Origin: Brevibacterium sanguinis | GTDB taxonomy: Bacteria > Actinomycetota > Actinomycetes > Actinomycetales > Brevibacteriaceae | Length of the DNA: 64,000 bases | Reading direction: 5' to 3' | Assembly (NCBI RefSeq): GCF_003315415.1 | Contig: NZ_QNSB01000005.1 | Coordinates: 124,001 to 188,000, forward strand | Part shown: positions 1-7,502 of the stretch, in pieces | Numbering within the stretch: the first letter of the stretch is position 1 | Layout: each line of letters starts with the position of its first letter | Notes under the pieces: generated by a model | The model's input: only the letters and a program-made list of their open reading frames with translations | Told to the model about the DNA's origin: nothing | Databases searched by the model: none | Program-made: the position numbers and the translations under genes

Positions 1-233
1 TCAAGGACTCGGCCCTCGGCTTCATCGTCACCTACCAGGACCTGCTCTACCAGGTGAATCTCATCGGCCGCGAGTACAACAACCTGCTGCCGACATTCCT
101 CGTCGGGGCGGTCCTGTTCATCGTCATCAACATGATCGTCGCGGGAATCGCGCGCTGGCTCGAGAAGCGCCTGCAGCGCAAGACCACCGCCCACGTCGAC
201 GCGGAGGGACTCTCGGCCAAGACGGTCACCTGA
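1..233 (+). CDS. Amino-acid ABC transporter permease, C-terminal end (partial)
   Basis: This is the last 76 residues of a membrane protein whose 5' part lies outside the window. The segment begins with residues typical of the cytoplasmic loop of HisM/GluD-type permeases (KDSALGFIVTYQDLL), passes a tyrosine/asparagine-rich stretch (REYNNLLPTF), then one clear membrane span (about residues 35-52 of the fragment) and a basic tail (WLEKRLQRK). These permeases pair with a periplasmic or lipoprotein binding protein and an ATPase to import polar amino acids such as glutamate. The substrate cannot be read from the fragment. A strong hairpin follows, so this is probably the last gene of its operon. 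Confidence 0.75.
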   Translation, partial: KDSALGFIVTYQDLLYQVNLIGREYNNLLPTFLVGAVLFIVINMIVAGIARWLEKRLQRKTTAHVDAEGLSAKTVT

Positions 234-260
234 GTCCCGACGAGGTCACCGGCGGCGCGC

Positions 261-297
261 GGGGCCGTTCGATCCGAGGTCCGGGTCGAACGGCCCC
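261..297 (+). terminator. Hairpin terminator after the permease gene
   Basis: A 12-bp perfect stem (261-272 paired with 286-297) with a 13-nt loop lies 27 bases after the permease stop codon. There is no long T tract, which is common for GC-rich actinobacterial terminators. Confidence 0.6.
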
Positions 298-361
298 TGT
301 GCTCGCGCCCGCCGGTGTGTTTGACTAGGGGTGACCGTTCGAAGACCCCAAGGAGTCGCGC

Positions 362-676
362 ATGCAGCCGGAACTCAACCCGACCCCCGTCACGGTGACG
401 AAGCACCCCGAGAGGGACCGGTTCGAGATGGTCACGACCGAGGATCCCGTGACCTTCATCGGCTTCCTCGGGTACCGGGTCGTCGACGACACGACGCTCG
501 AGCTCCAGCACACGATCATCTCCGAGGACTTCTCCCGCCGCGGGTTCGCCCGCACCCTGGTCACCCATGTCCTCGACCAGATCCGGTCCGAGGGCGGGGC
601 GATCATCCCGACGTGCAGCTACGTCCAGGAGTACCTGCGCCGCTTCCCCCAGTACCGCGACCTCATCGCCGAGTAG
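362..676 (+). CDS. GNAT-like N-acetyltransferase (COG2388 type)
   Basis: A 104-residue protein resembling the small GCN5-related acetyltransferase domain also seen in human NATD1 and bacterial YidJ-like proteins. It shows a beta-rich N-terminal half (GFLGYRVVDDTTLELQHTII), the acetyl-CoA-binding turn region SRRGFARTLVTHVLD at about residues 58-72, and a C-terminal YVQEYLRRFPQY motif typical of this subfamily. The substrate is unknown. The ATG at 362 follows an AAGGAG ribosome site about nine bases upstream. Its stop codon overlaps the GTG of the next gene by one base, so the two are likely co-transcribed and translationally coupled. Confidence 0.75.
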   Translation: MQPELNPTPVTVTKHPERDRFEMVTTEDPVTFIGFLGYRVVDDTTLELQHTIISEDFSRRGFARTLVTHVLDQIRSEGGAIIPTCSYVQEYLRRFPQYRDLIAE

Positions 677-1623
677 TGAGCCGGGCAGCGATCGGGGCGG
701 GGCGGTTCGCCCCGAGCCCCAGCGGTGACCTCCACATCGGCAACATCCGCTCGGGCCTGCTAGCCTATGCGCGTGCACGGCAGACCGGGCGACGGTTCCT
801 GTGGCGGATCGAGGATCTCGACCGGGTGCGGGCAGGCTCCGCCGAATCCCAGCTCGCGGTGTTCGCCGAGCTCGGCGTCGTCCCCGACGAGCCCCCGCTC
901 GTCCAGTCGACCCGTCACGAGCACTACGCCGAGGCGATCCGGCACCTCGACGTCGCCGGTCTCGTCTACGAGTGCTACTGCTCGCGCCGCGACATCCAGC
1001 AGGCGCCGAGCGCACCCCACGCCCCACCCGGCGCCTATCCGGGAACGTGCCGCAGCCTCGGCGAGGAGGAGCGGGCCGTGCAGCGGGACCGGCTGGCGGC
1101 CGCGGGACGGTCGCCAGCCCTGCGTCTGCGTGCGGAGAACCTCGAGGTGACGATCGACGATGCGCTCCTCGGTCCGGTCACGGCGGTCGTCGACGATCTG
1201 GTGCTCAGGCGCGGTGACGGGGTCTTCGCCTACAACCTCACCGTCGTCGTCGACGACGCGGCGAGCGGGGTCGACGAGGTGGTGCGCGGCGACGACCTGG
1301 CCAGCTCGGCCCCGCGACAGGCCCACCTCGCCCGACTGCTCGGTCTGCCCATGCCCGGGTGGGTCCACGTCCCACTCGTCCTCAGCCCCACCGGGGCGCG
1401 GCTGGCCAAACGCGACGGGGCCGTGACCTATCAGCAGCTCAAGGGACTGGGCTGGTCTCCGGAGGACGTGTTCGCCTGGGTGTGCGAGTCGCTGGGTTTC
1501 GGACCCGCCGCCGGCGAGAGGCCGTGGAGAGGCGTCGACGACATGGTCGACGGACTCGACCTCGACCGGATGGTCCGCGAGCCGACGGTGTTCAGGCCGC
1601 CGAGCGCTCCTTGTCCTCGATGA
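676..1623 (+). CDS. gluQ: Glutamyl-Q tRNA(Asp) synthetase
   Basis: A 315-residue paralogue of the catalytic core of glutamyl-tRNA synthetase, which attaches glutamate to the queuosine base of tRNA(Asp) without a tRNA-binding domain. The class I signature is present as RFAPSPSGDLHIGN near the N-terminus, followed by the FLWRIEDLDRVR block, a zinc-site pattern CYCSRRDIQ about residue 100, and the second ATP motif AKRDGAVTY at about residue 238. The GTG at 676 overlaps the preceding stop and gives the length usual for the family; reading further upstream only extends into the GNAT gene. The 3' end overlaps the convergent glycosyltransferase gene by 32 bases. Confidence 0.9.
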   Translation: MSRAAIGAGRFAPSPSGDLHIGNIRSGLLAYARARQTGRRFLWRIEDLDRVRAGSAESQLAVFAELGVVPDEPPLVQSTRHEHYAEAIRHLDVAGLVYECYCSRRDIQQAPSAPHAPPGAYPGTCRSLGEEERAVQRDRLAAAGRSPALRLRAENLEVTIDDALLGPVTAVVDDLVLRRGDGVFAYNLTVVVDDAASGVDEVVRGDDLASSAPRQAHLARLLGLPMPGWVHVPLVLSPTGARLAKRDGAVTYQQLKGLGWSPEDVFAWVCESLGFGPAAGERPWRGVDDMVDGLDLDRMVREPTVFRPPSAPCPR

Positions 1624-2872
1624 CCCGGGTGTAGATCGTCTCGAAGGTGTCGAGCGTGTACTCGATGTCGTGGACGGCGACGAGGTCGAGGGAGGCCTGG
1701 CACATCGCCCGGCGCTCCTCCGGTGCCTGGGTGCAGATCCGGGTGAAGCGCTCGGCGAGTTCGGCGATGTCCCGCGGAGGGAACAGGTAGCCGTTGACCC
1801 CGTCCCTGACGAGATGGGGGAGGGCCACCGCGTCGGCGAGCACGACGGGTTTGCCGAAGGCCAGCGCTTCGAGGGTCGCGATGGACTGGAGCTCCGCCGT
1901 CGAGGGCATGCAGAAGAAGGTGCAGCGCTGGTAGGCGTCCATGAGCGCCTTGTCGCTGATCTTGCCGAGGACGTGGACGCGATCGGCGATCCCCAGCTCG
2001 GCCGCGAGGGCCTTGAGCGGTTCCTCCTGGTCACCGCCGCCGACGACGTCGAGCTCGAGCCCGAAGGACGGGTCGGTGCGGGCGACGGCGCGGACGATGT
2101 CGTCGACGTGCTTCTCGGCGGAGAGACGGCCGACGAAGAGCACCCGCGGCGGAGCCTGCGACACGTCATCGGCACGGGCGTCCCCGCCGCCCCCGGTCGC
2201 CTCGGCGCGAGCGGTCGGCATCGTGCCGTTGCCCTGGGTGACGGCGGGCGCGGAGCCGTTGACCTGGGAGAAGCGCTGCAGGTCGATGCCGCAGGAGACC
2301 GCCCTGATCGGTGAGGTGAAGCCGTTCTGGGTGAGCAGATCGGCCGCGAGCTGGGTGGGGACCGTGATGAAGTCCGCCGACTGGAACTTCCGGCGCAGAT
2401 CCCACCAGGCCAGCGCGGTGCCCCCGTCGATGAGCTTCTTCGGAGCCCGGACGTAGGGGCGGACGTTGTCGGGCATGAAGTGGTTGGTCGCGACGACGGG
2501 GATGTTGCGCTTGATCGATTCGGAGAAGGCGTACCGGCCGATGACGAAGTGGGCCTGGGTGTGGACGACGTCGGGTCTGAGCGTGTCGAGGAGGCGAGCG
2601 ATCTCGGGCTTGGTCTCCCACGGCATGCAGATCGTCCATGTCGGGTGCAGCGGCCAGCGGTGGGAGGTCAGGCGGTGGACGGTGACTCCGTCCTCGACGC
2701 TCACCGAGGCCCTGCCGGTCGCCGAGGGACAGGCGACATGGACGTCGTTGCCCCGGGCGGCCAGTCCCGCGGCCAGGCGCTCGGCGAACTTCGCGGCGCC
2801 ATTGACCTCGGGGGCATAGGTTTCGGAGGGGATGAGAATGCGCCGGGCTCGGGGGCGTCTATGCTCGGACAG
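1592..2872 (-). CDS. Glycosyltransferase family 4, probable CTG start
   Basis: A 426-residue GT-B glycosyltransferase of the GDP-mannose/phosphatidylinositol mannosyltransferase-like type. The N-terminal domain opens with RILIPSETYAPEVNGAA (sugar-acceptor side); the C-terminal domain shows VLFVGRLSAEKHVDDI and the GT4 nucleotide-sugar motif ELQSIATLEALAFGKPVV with the E-x7-E pair. The first ATG/GTG start (GTG at 2704) would delete the conserved N-terminal strand. The frame is open back to the upstream gene's stop at 2876-2878; the only plausible initiators are CTG at 2872 and ATT at 2839. CTG has a GAGGAG site nine bases upstream, so it is chosen. The gene sits 3 bases behind the DMT transporter gene. 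The acceptor is unknown; a cell-envelope glycolipid is likely. Confidence 0.8.
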   Translation of the reverse strand: MSEHRRPRARRILIPSETYAPEVNGAAKFAERLAAGLAARGNDVHVACPSATGRASVSVEDGVTVHRLTSHRWPLHPTWTICMPWETKPEIARLLDTLRPDVVHTQAHFVIGRYAFSESIKRNIPVVATNHFMPDNVRPYVRAPKKLIDGGTALAWWDLRRKFQSADFITVPTQLAADLLTQNGFTSPIRAVSCGIDLQRFSQVNGSAPAVTQGNGTMPTARAEATGGGGDARADDVSQAPPRVLFVGRLSAEKHVDDIVRAVARTDPSFGLELDVVGGGDQEEPLKALAAELGIADRVHVLGKISDKALMDAYQRCTFFCMPSTAELQSIATLEALAFGKPVVLADAVALPHLVRDGVNGYLFPPRDIAELAERFTRICTQAPEERRAMCQASLDLVAVHDIEYTLDTFETIYTRVIEDKERSAA

Positions 2873-2875
2873 GGT

Positions 2876-3787
2876 TCAGCACTCCTCGGTGTCGGTCGAC
2901 AAGTCTGTGCGGCGAGCGACTCGGCGTTCCTCTTCTCGATCTCGGACGTCTGGATGATACCGCGACAATACAGCGACGCACAGACACGCGGCCAATCCTG
3001 TAATCGTCATCACGGTCACCAGCCACACCGGAGCCGCGGAGGCCTCGCCGAGCACGACCGCCCCGAGCACGACCGCGGCGATGGGATCGACCACGGTGAG
3101 TCCGGCGATGACCATCTCCGGAGGACCGGCGGCATAGGCGTTCTGCACGAACCACGAGCCGATCAGCCCAGCGGCGGCAAGGCAGGCGACATTGGTCCAC
3201 GTCACCTGGTCGATTCCCGCACGGAGGAACTGGACGCTGACGAGGTGGGCGTTCGTCGCCACGCAGGCGAAGAGCAGTCCGGCGGCGGTGATGAGGACGA
3301 GCTGAGGGGCGTGGCGCCAGACGACCATGATGGCCAGCCCGATGACGACGACGATCGCCGAGATCCAGACGAGCGGCAGGGCGTCGCGGCCGAGGTGGAC
3401 CTCGGTCCGGGCCGTCGTCGCGGCGAGGGCGACGAAGATCGTCACCCCCACGATGCAGCCGGCCACGGCCGCGACGAGCCGACGATTGACCTGGAGGTCA
3501 CGATGCCACACGCCGAGGAGGACCGAGACGATGAGGGAGAAAGCGCCGATCGGCTGGACGACCATGACGGGTGCCAATGCGAGCGCGACGAAGTTGCCCG
3601 CCGTTCCGAGTCCGAGGACGAGCAGTCCGAGCAGCCATCGGCCGCTGCCGAGCAGCTCCTTGAAGTGGGCCCAGCTCAGTCCGTTGTGGGATTCGTCCTG
3701 GTCAGCGACGGCATGATGCTGGAACAGGGCACCGTAGGCCAGGGCCACGGCCGCGAGTACAGCGAGGACGATTGCCACTATGGTCAC
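2876..3787 (-). CDS. DMT-family transporter (EamA-like)
   Basis: A 303-residue polytopic membrane protein with about nine to ten hydrophobic segments, starting MTIVAIVLAVLAAVALAYGA. The layout of two similar halves, the conserved proline turn LAPVMVVQPIGAFSLIVS in the first half and TVVDPIAAVVLGAVVLGE in the second, is that of drug/metabolite-type or NIPA-like transporters. The substrate cannot be read. The GTG at 3787 was chosen because the reading frame upstream lacks hydrophobic or conserved sequence and the first membrane span begins right there. It is directly followed, after 3 bases, by the glycosyltransferase gene, which suggests co-expression and perhaps flipping or supply of a lipid-linked precursor. 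Confidence 0.75.
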   Translation of the reverse strand: MTIVAIVLAVLAAVALAYGALFQHHAVADQDESHNGLSWAHFKELLGSGRWLLGLLVLGLGTAGNFVALALAPVMVVQPIGAFSLIVSVLLGVWHRDLQVNRRLVAAVAGCIVGVTIFVALAATTARTEVHLGRDALPLVWISAIVVVIGLAIMVVWRHAPQLVLITAAGLLFACVATNAHLVSVQFLRAGIDQVTWTNVACLAAAGLIGSWFVQNAYAAGPPEMVIAGLTVVDPIAAVVLGAVVLGEASAAPVWLVTVMTITGLAACLCVAVLSRYHPDVRDREEERRVARRTDLSTDTEEC

Positions 3788-3899
3788 GTGCGCCTCTTCC
3801 GCTGTGGGGATGGACAGGCAGGAACGTCTCGATTTTACAGCCGGGAGCTCGGGCCGCCCCGATACGAGTCGGATGTGAGCCAAACCACGTCTTGGCGCT

Positions 3900-3929
3900 T
3901 TGTCTGCGCGGCGCGGACTTTGCTAGACT
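3900..3929 (+). promoter_or_regulatory. Predicted promoter of tRNA-Asn
   Basis: TTGTCT at 3900-3905 and TAGACT at 3924-3929 are separated by 18 bases, 29 bases before the tRNA. This fits a housekeeping sigma promoter. Confidence 0.6.
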
Positions 3930-3958
3930 GTCTACTCGTGCGCTGGCAACTGCGTCAG

Positions 3959-4031
3959 TCCTCCGTAGCTCAGTTGGCAGAGCATTCGACTGTTAATCGA
4001 AGGGTCGCTGGTTCGAGCCCAGCCGGGGGAG
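3959..4031 (+). tRNA. tRNA-Asn (GTT)
   Basis: A complete cloverleaf of 73 bases: 7-bp acceptor stem (3959-3965 with 4024-4030, one T-G pair), D arm, anticodon stem TTCGA/TCGAA, anticodon GTT at 3992-3994 and a T arm with GTTCGAGCC. The CCA end is not encoded. A TTCG-capped terminator follows seven bases downstream. Confidence 0.96.
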
Positions 4032-4037
4032 CAGGTC

Positions 4038-4065
4038 AAGGCCCCGTCGTTCGCGACGGGGCCTT
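4038..4065 (+). terminator. Terminator of tRNA-Asn
   Basis: A 12-bp perfect stem (4038-4049 with 4054-4065) capped by a TTCG tetraloop, directly after the tRNA. Confidence 0.8.
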
Positions 4066-4151
4066 CGTCGTGCACGCGGCGGGGTGCACGACGCCGTGAC
4101 GTGCGACGGGTCGGTGGGAATCGTCGGCGCGACCGTACTACCGTGGAGGCC

Positions 4152-4748
4152 ATGACCGACTGGTTCGAGGGCGACGAGCGCACGAACCGGGAGCGGATGC
4201 TCGCCGGTGACCTCTATATCGCTGACGACCCGGAGAGCGAACGGATCGCCCTGCGGGCCGCTCGACTCGCCGATGCCTATCAGCGGGCGTTCCTGAAGGA
4301 CGAGGCGATGGCGCGCCCCCTGCTCGAGGAGCTGCTCGGCCACCTCGGCGCCGACGCGGTCATCCGACCGCCCCTGTTCGTCGACTACGGTGAGAACCTC
4401 CGAGTCGGTGCGCGGACCTTCGTCAACGTCGGGCTCACCGCGCTCGACGTCGCGGCGATCACGATCGGTGAGGACTGCCAGATCGGCCCCCACGTCCAAC
4501 TGCTCACCCCGACCCACCCCATCGACCCCGAACCGCGACGCGACAAGCTCGAGGCCGCCGAACCGATCACCATCGGTGACAATGTCTGGCTTGGGGGTGG
4601 GGTCATCGTGTGCCCGGGCGTCACCATCGGGCCGAACACCGTGGTCGGAGCAGGCGCCGTCGTTACCAGGGACCTGCCTGCCGACGTCGTCGCCGTGGGA
4701 AACCCCGCCCGCACCATCCGCCGGATCGATCCCGACGACCGGCGGTGA
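4152..4748 (+). CDS. Sugar O-acetyltransferase (LacA/Maa-like)
   Basis: A 198-residue left-handed beta-helix acetyltransferase of the maltose/galactoside O-acetyltransferase group. The N-terminal alpha-helical part carries the family block ERMLAGDLYIADDPE; the C-terminal part shows hexapeptide repeats (for example ITIGDNVWLGGGVIVCPGVTIGPNTVVGAGAVVTRDLP) and the catalytic histidine context LLTPTHPIDPEPR. It uses acetyl-CoA to acetylate a sugar hydroxyl, often interpreted as detoxification. ATG 4152 is preceded by GGAGG five bases away. It stands alone between tRNA-Asn and the LLM oxidoreductase gene. Confidence 0.88.
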   Translation: MTDWFEGDERTNRERMLAGDLYIADDPESERIALRAARLADAYQRAFLKDEAMARPLLEELLGHLGADAVIRPPLFVDYGENLRVGARTFVNVGLTALDVAAITIGEDCQIGPHVQLLTPTHPIDPEPRRDKLEAAEPITIGDNVWLGGGVIVCPGVTIGPNTVVGAGAVVTRDLPADVVAVGNPARTIRRIDPDDRR

Positions 4749-4830
4749 GGCCGCCACTCCGTCTCGGCAGGATCGTCGTCTCCCGACCGAACCAGCGGAA
4801 TAATTGAACGATCAACCAGGTTAGCGGGGT

Positions 4831-5889
4831 ATGAAGGCATTCGGATTCCTCAGCTTCGGCCACTACGGCACCGGACCGATCTCCGGAGACTTCGGCGCGC
4901 GGGAAGCGCTGCAGCAGGCAGTCGAGATCGGGGTCGGCGCCGACGAGATCGGAGTCAACGGAGCGTACTTCCGCGTTCACCACTTCGCGAAGCAGGCCGC
5001 CGCACCGATTCCGCTGCTGTCGGCGATCGCCGCCAGGACGAGGCACATCGAGGTCGGCACCGGCGTCATCGACATGCGCTACGAGAATCCCCTCCACCTC
5101 GCCGAGGAGGCCGCCGCGCTCGATCTCCTCTCCGACGGACGCGTGGCCCTGGGCATCAGCAGGGGGTCACCGGAGCCTGCCCTGCGCGGCTGGGAGGCGT
5201 TCGGCTATGAGGACACTGTCGACGGCAAGGGAGCGGAGATCGCCCGGACGAAGTTCGCCAGGTTCCTCTCGGCGATCAGGGGCCGGGAGATGGTCGACGC
5301 CGATCCCGCTCAGTTCGGTCCCGGTGTGAGACTCCCGATCGAACCGCGTTCGGCCGGCCTCGACCGCCGGATCTGGTGGGGAGCCGGCTCGCGGGCCACC
5401 GCGGAGTGGGCGGCCGAGCAGGGAGTGAATCTCATGAGCTCGACCCTGCTCACCGAAGCCACGGGAGTGACGTTCGGCGAACTCCAGCGCGAGCAGATCG
5501 ATCGCTATCGGCAGGCGTGGGCGGCCGCCGGCCACGGCTGGACACCGCGAGTGTCGGTCAGCCGCAGCGTCTTCCCGATCACCACGGACCTCGACGATCT
5601 CTACTTCGGTCGGCGCAGCGGGGCCGACAGTGACCAGATCGGAATCATCGACGGACTGCGCTCGACTTTCGGGCGGACCTATGCGGCCGAGCCCGACAGG
5701 CTCATCGACGAGCTCCGGGCGGACCCGGCGATCGAGGCCGCCGACACGCTCATGCTCACCGTGCCCAATCAGCTCGGGGTCGACTACAACCTCCACATCC
5801 TCGAGTCCTTCGCCGAGCACGTCGCCCCGGCGTTGGGCTGGAAGCCCGGTCCCGAGGGCCCGGTCGAAGGGTACGCTCTGGACCACTGA
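4831..5889 (+). CDS. LLM-class flavin-dependent oxidoreductase
   Basis: A 352-residue luciferase-like monooxygenase fold protein. The TIM-barrel core is recognisable from the N-terminal strand KAFGFLSFGHYG, the segment ARTRHIEVGTGVIDMRYENPLHLAEEAAALDLLSDGR (conserved across LLM proteins) and LGISRGSPEPA. Members use FMNH2 or F420 to oxidise small organic substrates; neither cofactor nor substrate can be decided here. The ATG at 4831 is preceded by a weak AGCGGGG site. The C-terminal region ends with VEGYALDH before a stop, at the usual family length. It is followed after 83 bases by an exporter gene on the same strand. Confidence 0.82.
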   Translation: MKAFGFLSFGHYGTGPISGDFGAREALQQAVEIGVGADEIGVNGAYFRVHHFAKQAAAPIPLLSAIAARTRHIEVGTGVIDMRYENPLHLAEEAAALDLLSDGRVALGISRGSPEPALRGWEAFGYEDTVDGKGAEIARTKFARFLSAIRGREMVDADPAQFGPGVRLPIEPRSAGLDRRIWWGAGSRATAEWAAEQGVNLMSSTLLTEATGVTFGELQREQIDRYRQAWAAAGHGWTPRVSVSRSVFPITTDLDDLYFGRRSGADSDQIGIIDGLRSTFGRTYAAEPDRLIDELRADPAIEAADTLMLTVPNQLGVDYNLHILESFAEHVAPALGWKPGPEGPVEGYALDH

Positions 5890-5972
5890 CGCCCCACCTC
5901 GGCGATCTCACCTGTGAAGATGCGATGACTCCTGTCTTGCGCCTCGGCGAGCAAGGGAGTAGACGTGAAGGT

Positions 5973-7409
5973 GTGAGCGATGAGAGCGGATTGACCCAGA
6001 CCCAGAGGCGCATTCTCATCATCGCCCTCGTTCCGCTGTTCATGTCGCTGCTGTCGGTGTCGATCATCAACGTCGTGCTGCCGTCGATCGCGACGAGCAT
6101 CGGCGCCTCCTCGTCCGAGCTCCAGTGGGTGCTCACCGGGTACGCCCTGTCCTTCGGCGTGGTCCTCGTGGCCGCAGGACGGGCCGGAGACGTCTTCGGT
6201 CGGGGCCAGCTGTTCGCCATCGGAGTCGGGCTGTTCGGTCTCGCGTCCCTCATCTCCGGGCTCGCCCCCGATCCGCTCACCCTCAACATCGCCCGCGTGA
6301 TCATGGGGCTGGGGTCGGGATTCCTCAGTCCGCAGGTCGTCGGGCTCCTCCAGCAGTACTTCCAGGGTCCGAGGCGCGGTCGTGCCTTCGGGCTCATGGG
6401 AACCGTCGTCGGGGTGTCGGTCGCGATCGGGCCTGTGCTCGGCGGAGTGCTCATCGCGCTGCTGGGCCAGGAGCACGGCTGGCGGGCATCCTTCCTCGTC
6501 AACGTGCCCTTTGCCGCCCTGTCGCTCGTGCTCGCCAAGAGCTGGCTGCCGTCCTCGGCCTGGCGTGCGATCGCCGAGGAGGGGGAGCCCTCGGTCTCCG
6601 GAGGCAGACGCGACCTCGATCCGGTGGGCACGGTCCTGCTCGGCCTCGGCGTGCTCCTGGTCCTGCTCCCGTTCGTCGAATCCTCGGGGGCGCCTCTCGT
6701 CTGGCTCGCTCTGCCGGTGGGACTGCTGACGATCCTCATCTGGGTGCGGTGGGAGCGGGCATACTCGCGGCGGGGGCGCGCACCCATGGTCGACCTCGTC
6801 CTGTTCCGGACGAAGAGCTTCAGCAACGGATCGATCATCATCACCCTCTACTTCATGGGGGTGACCAGCGTGTGGGTGCTCGTCGCCGTCTACATGCAGC
6901 AGGGACTCGGGCACACGGCTCTGGCCGCCGGCATGATCGGTCTGCCCGCGGCGCTGCTCTCGGCGGTGTCGGCCGATCTCTCCGGCCGGTTCGTGTTCCA
7001 GGTCGGGCGGAAGATGGTGCTGTGGGGCATCGTCACCTGCCTGGCCGGACTGGTCACGACGATCGGGGTCGTCTGGCTGCTCACCCTCGGCATCGGCAGC
7101 GAGTGGTGGATGCTTGCGACGCTCAGCCTCATCGGCATCGCCCAGGGACTCGTCATCAGCCCCAACCAGACCCTGACGCTGCAGGAGGTCCCGCTGCGCT
7201 ACGCCGGCTCGGCCGGGGGAGTGCTCCAGACCGGGCAGCGGATCGGGACGTCGATGGGACTGGCCATGATGACCGCGCTGGCCTTCGCCGTCGTCGCCGT
7301 CAGCGATTGGAACGCCGCGATGATGTGGTCGTTCGCGGCAATCTCGTTTGTCGTCATTCTGGCCGGTGTCGCCGGCCTCGCCGAGGTGCGGCGCGGCCAC
7401 AGGGGTTAG
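5973..7409 (+). CDS. MFS exporter, DHA2 (14-span) type
   Basis: A roughly 478-residue major facilitator with about 14 hydrophobic segments. The DHA2 signature elements are visible: INVVLPSIATSIGASSSELQWVLTGYAL in span 1-2, AGRAGDVFGRG (motif A) and GPVLGGVL (motif C, antiporter signature) around residue 150. Such proteins use the proton gradient to expel drugs or metabolites. The start is uncertain: GTG 5973 gives a normal N-terminus (MSDESGLTQTQRRIL); an ATG at 5925 would add 16 residues with no conserved sequence. No adjacent regulator gene was recognised, so the inducer is unknown. Confidence 0.85.
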   Translation: MSDESGLTQTQRRILIIALVPLFMSLLSVSIINVVLPSIATSIGASSSELQWVLTGYALSFGVVLVAAGRAGDVFGRGQLFAIGVGLFGLASLISGLAPDPLTLNIARVIMGLGSGFLSPQVVGLLQQYFQGPRRGRAFGLMGTVVGVSVAIGPVLGGVLIALLGQEHGWRASFLVNVPFAALSLVLAKSWLPSSAWRAIAEEGEPSVSGGRRDLDPVGTVLLGLGVLLVLLPFVESSGAPLVWLALPVGLLTILIWVRWERAYSRRGRAPMVDLVLFRTKSFSNGSIIITLYFMGVTSVWVLVAVYMQQGLGHTALAAGMIGLPAALLSAVSADLSGRFVFQVGRKMVLWGIVTCLAGLVTTIGVVWLLTLGIGSEWWMLATLSLIGIAQGLVISPNQTLTLQEVPLRYAGSAGGVLQTGQRIGTSMGLAMMTALAFAVVAVSDWNAAMMWSFAAISFVVILAGVAGLAEVRRGHRG

Positions 7410-7502
7410 CTGACAGCGCAATAATGTTACGGAGTTTAGACAATCCGGGGTGTCGGTTCTGTGGAAGACTGTTGCTGCAGATCGAAACCGGAAGGACGCA
7501 CG

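Noticed and set aside
331..675. Upstream extension of gluQ to 331
   Set aside because: It reads through the GNAT gene in another frame; GTG 676 gives the family-length protein.
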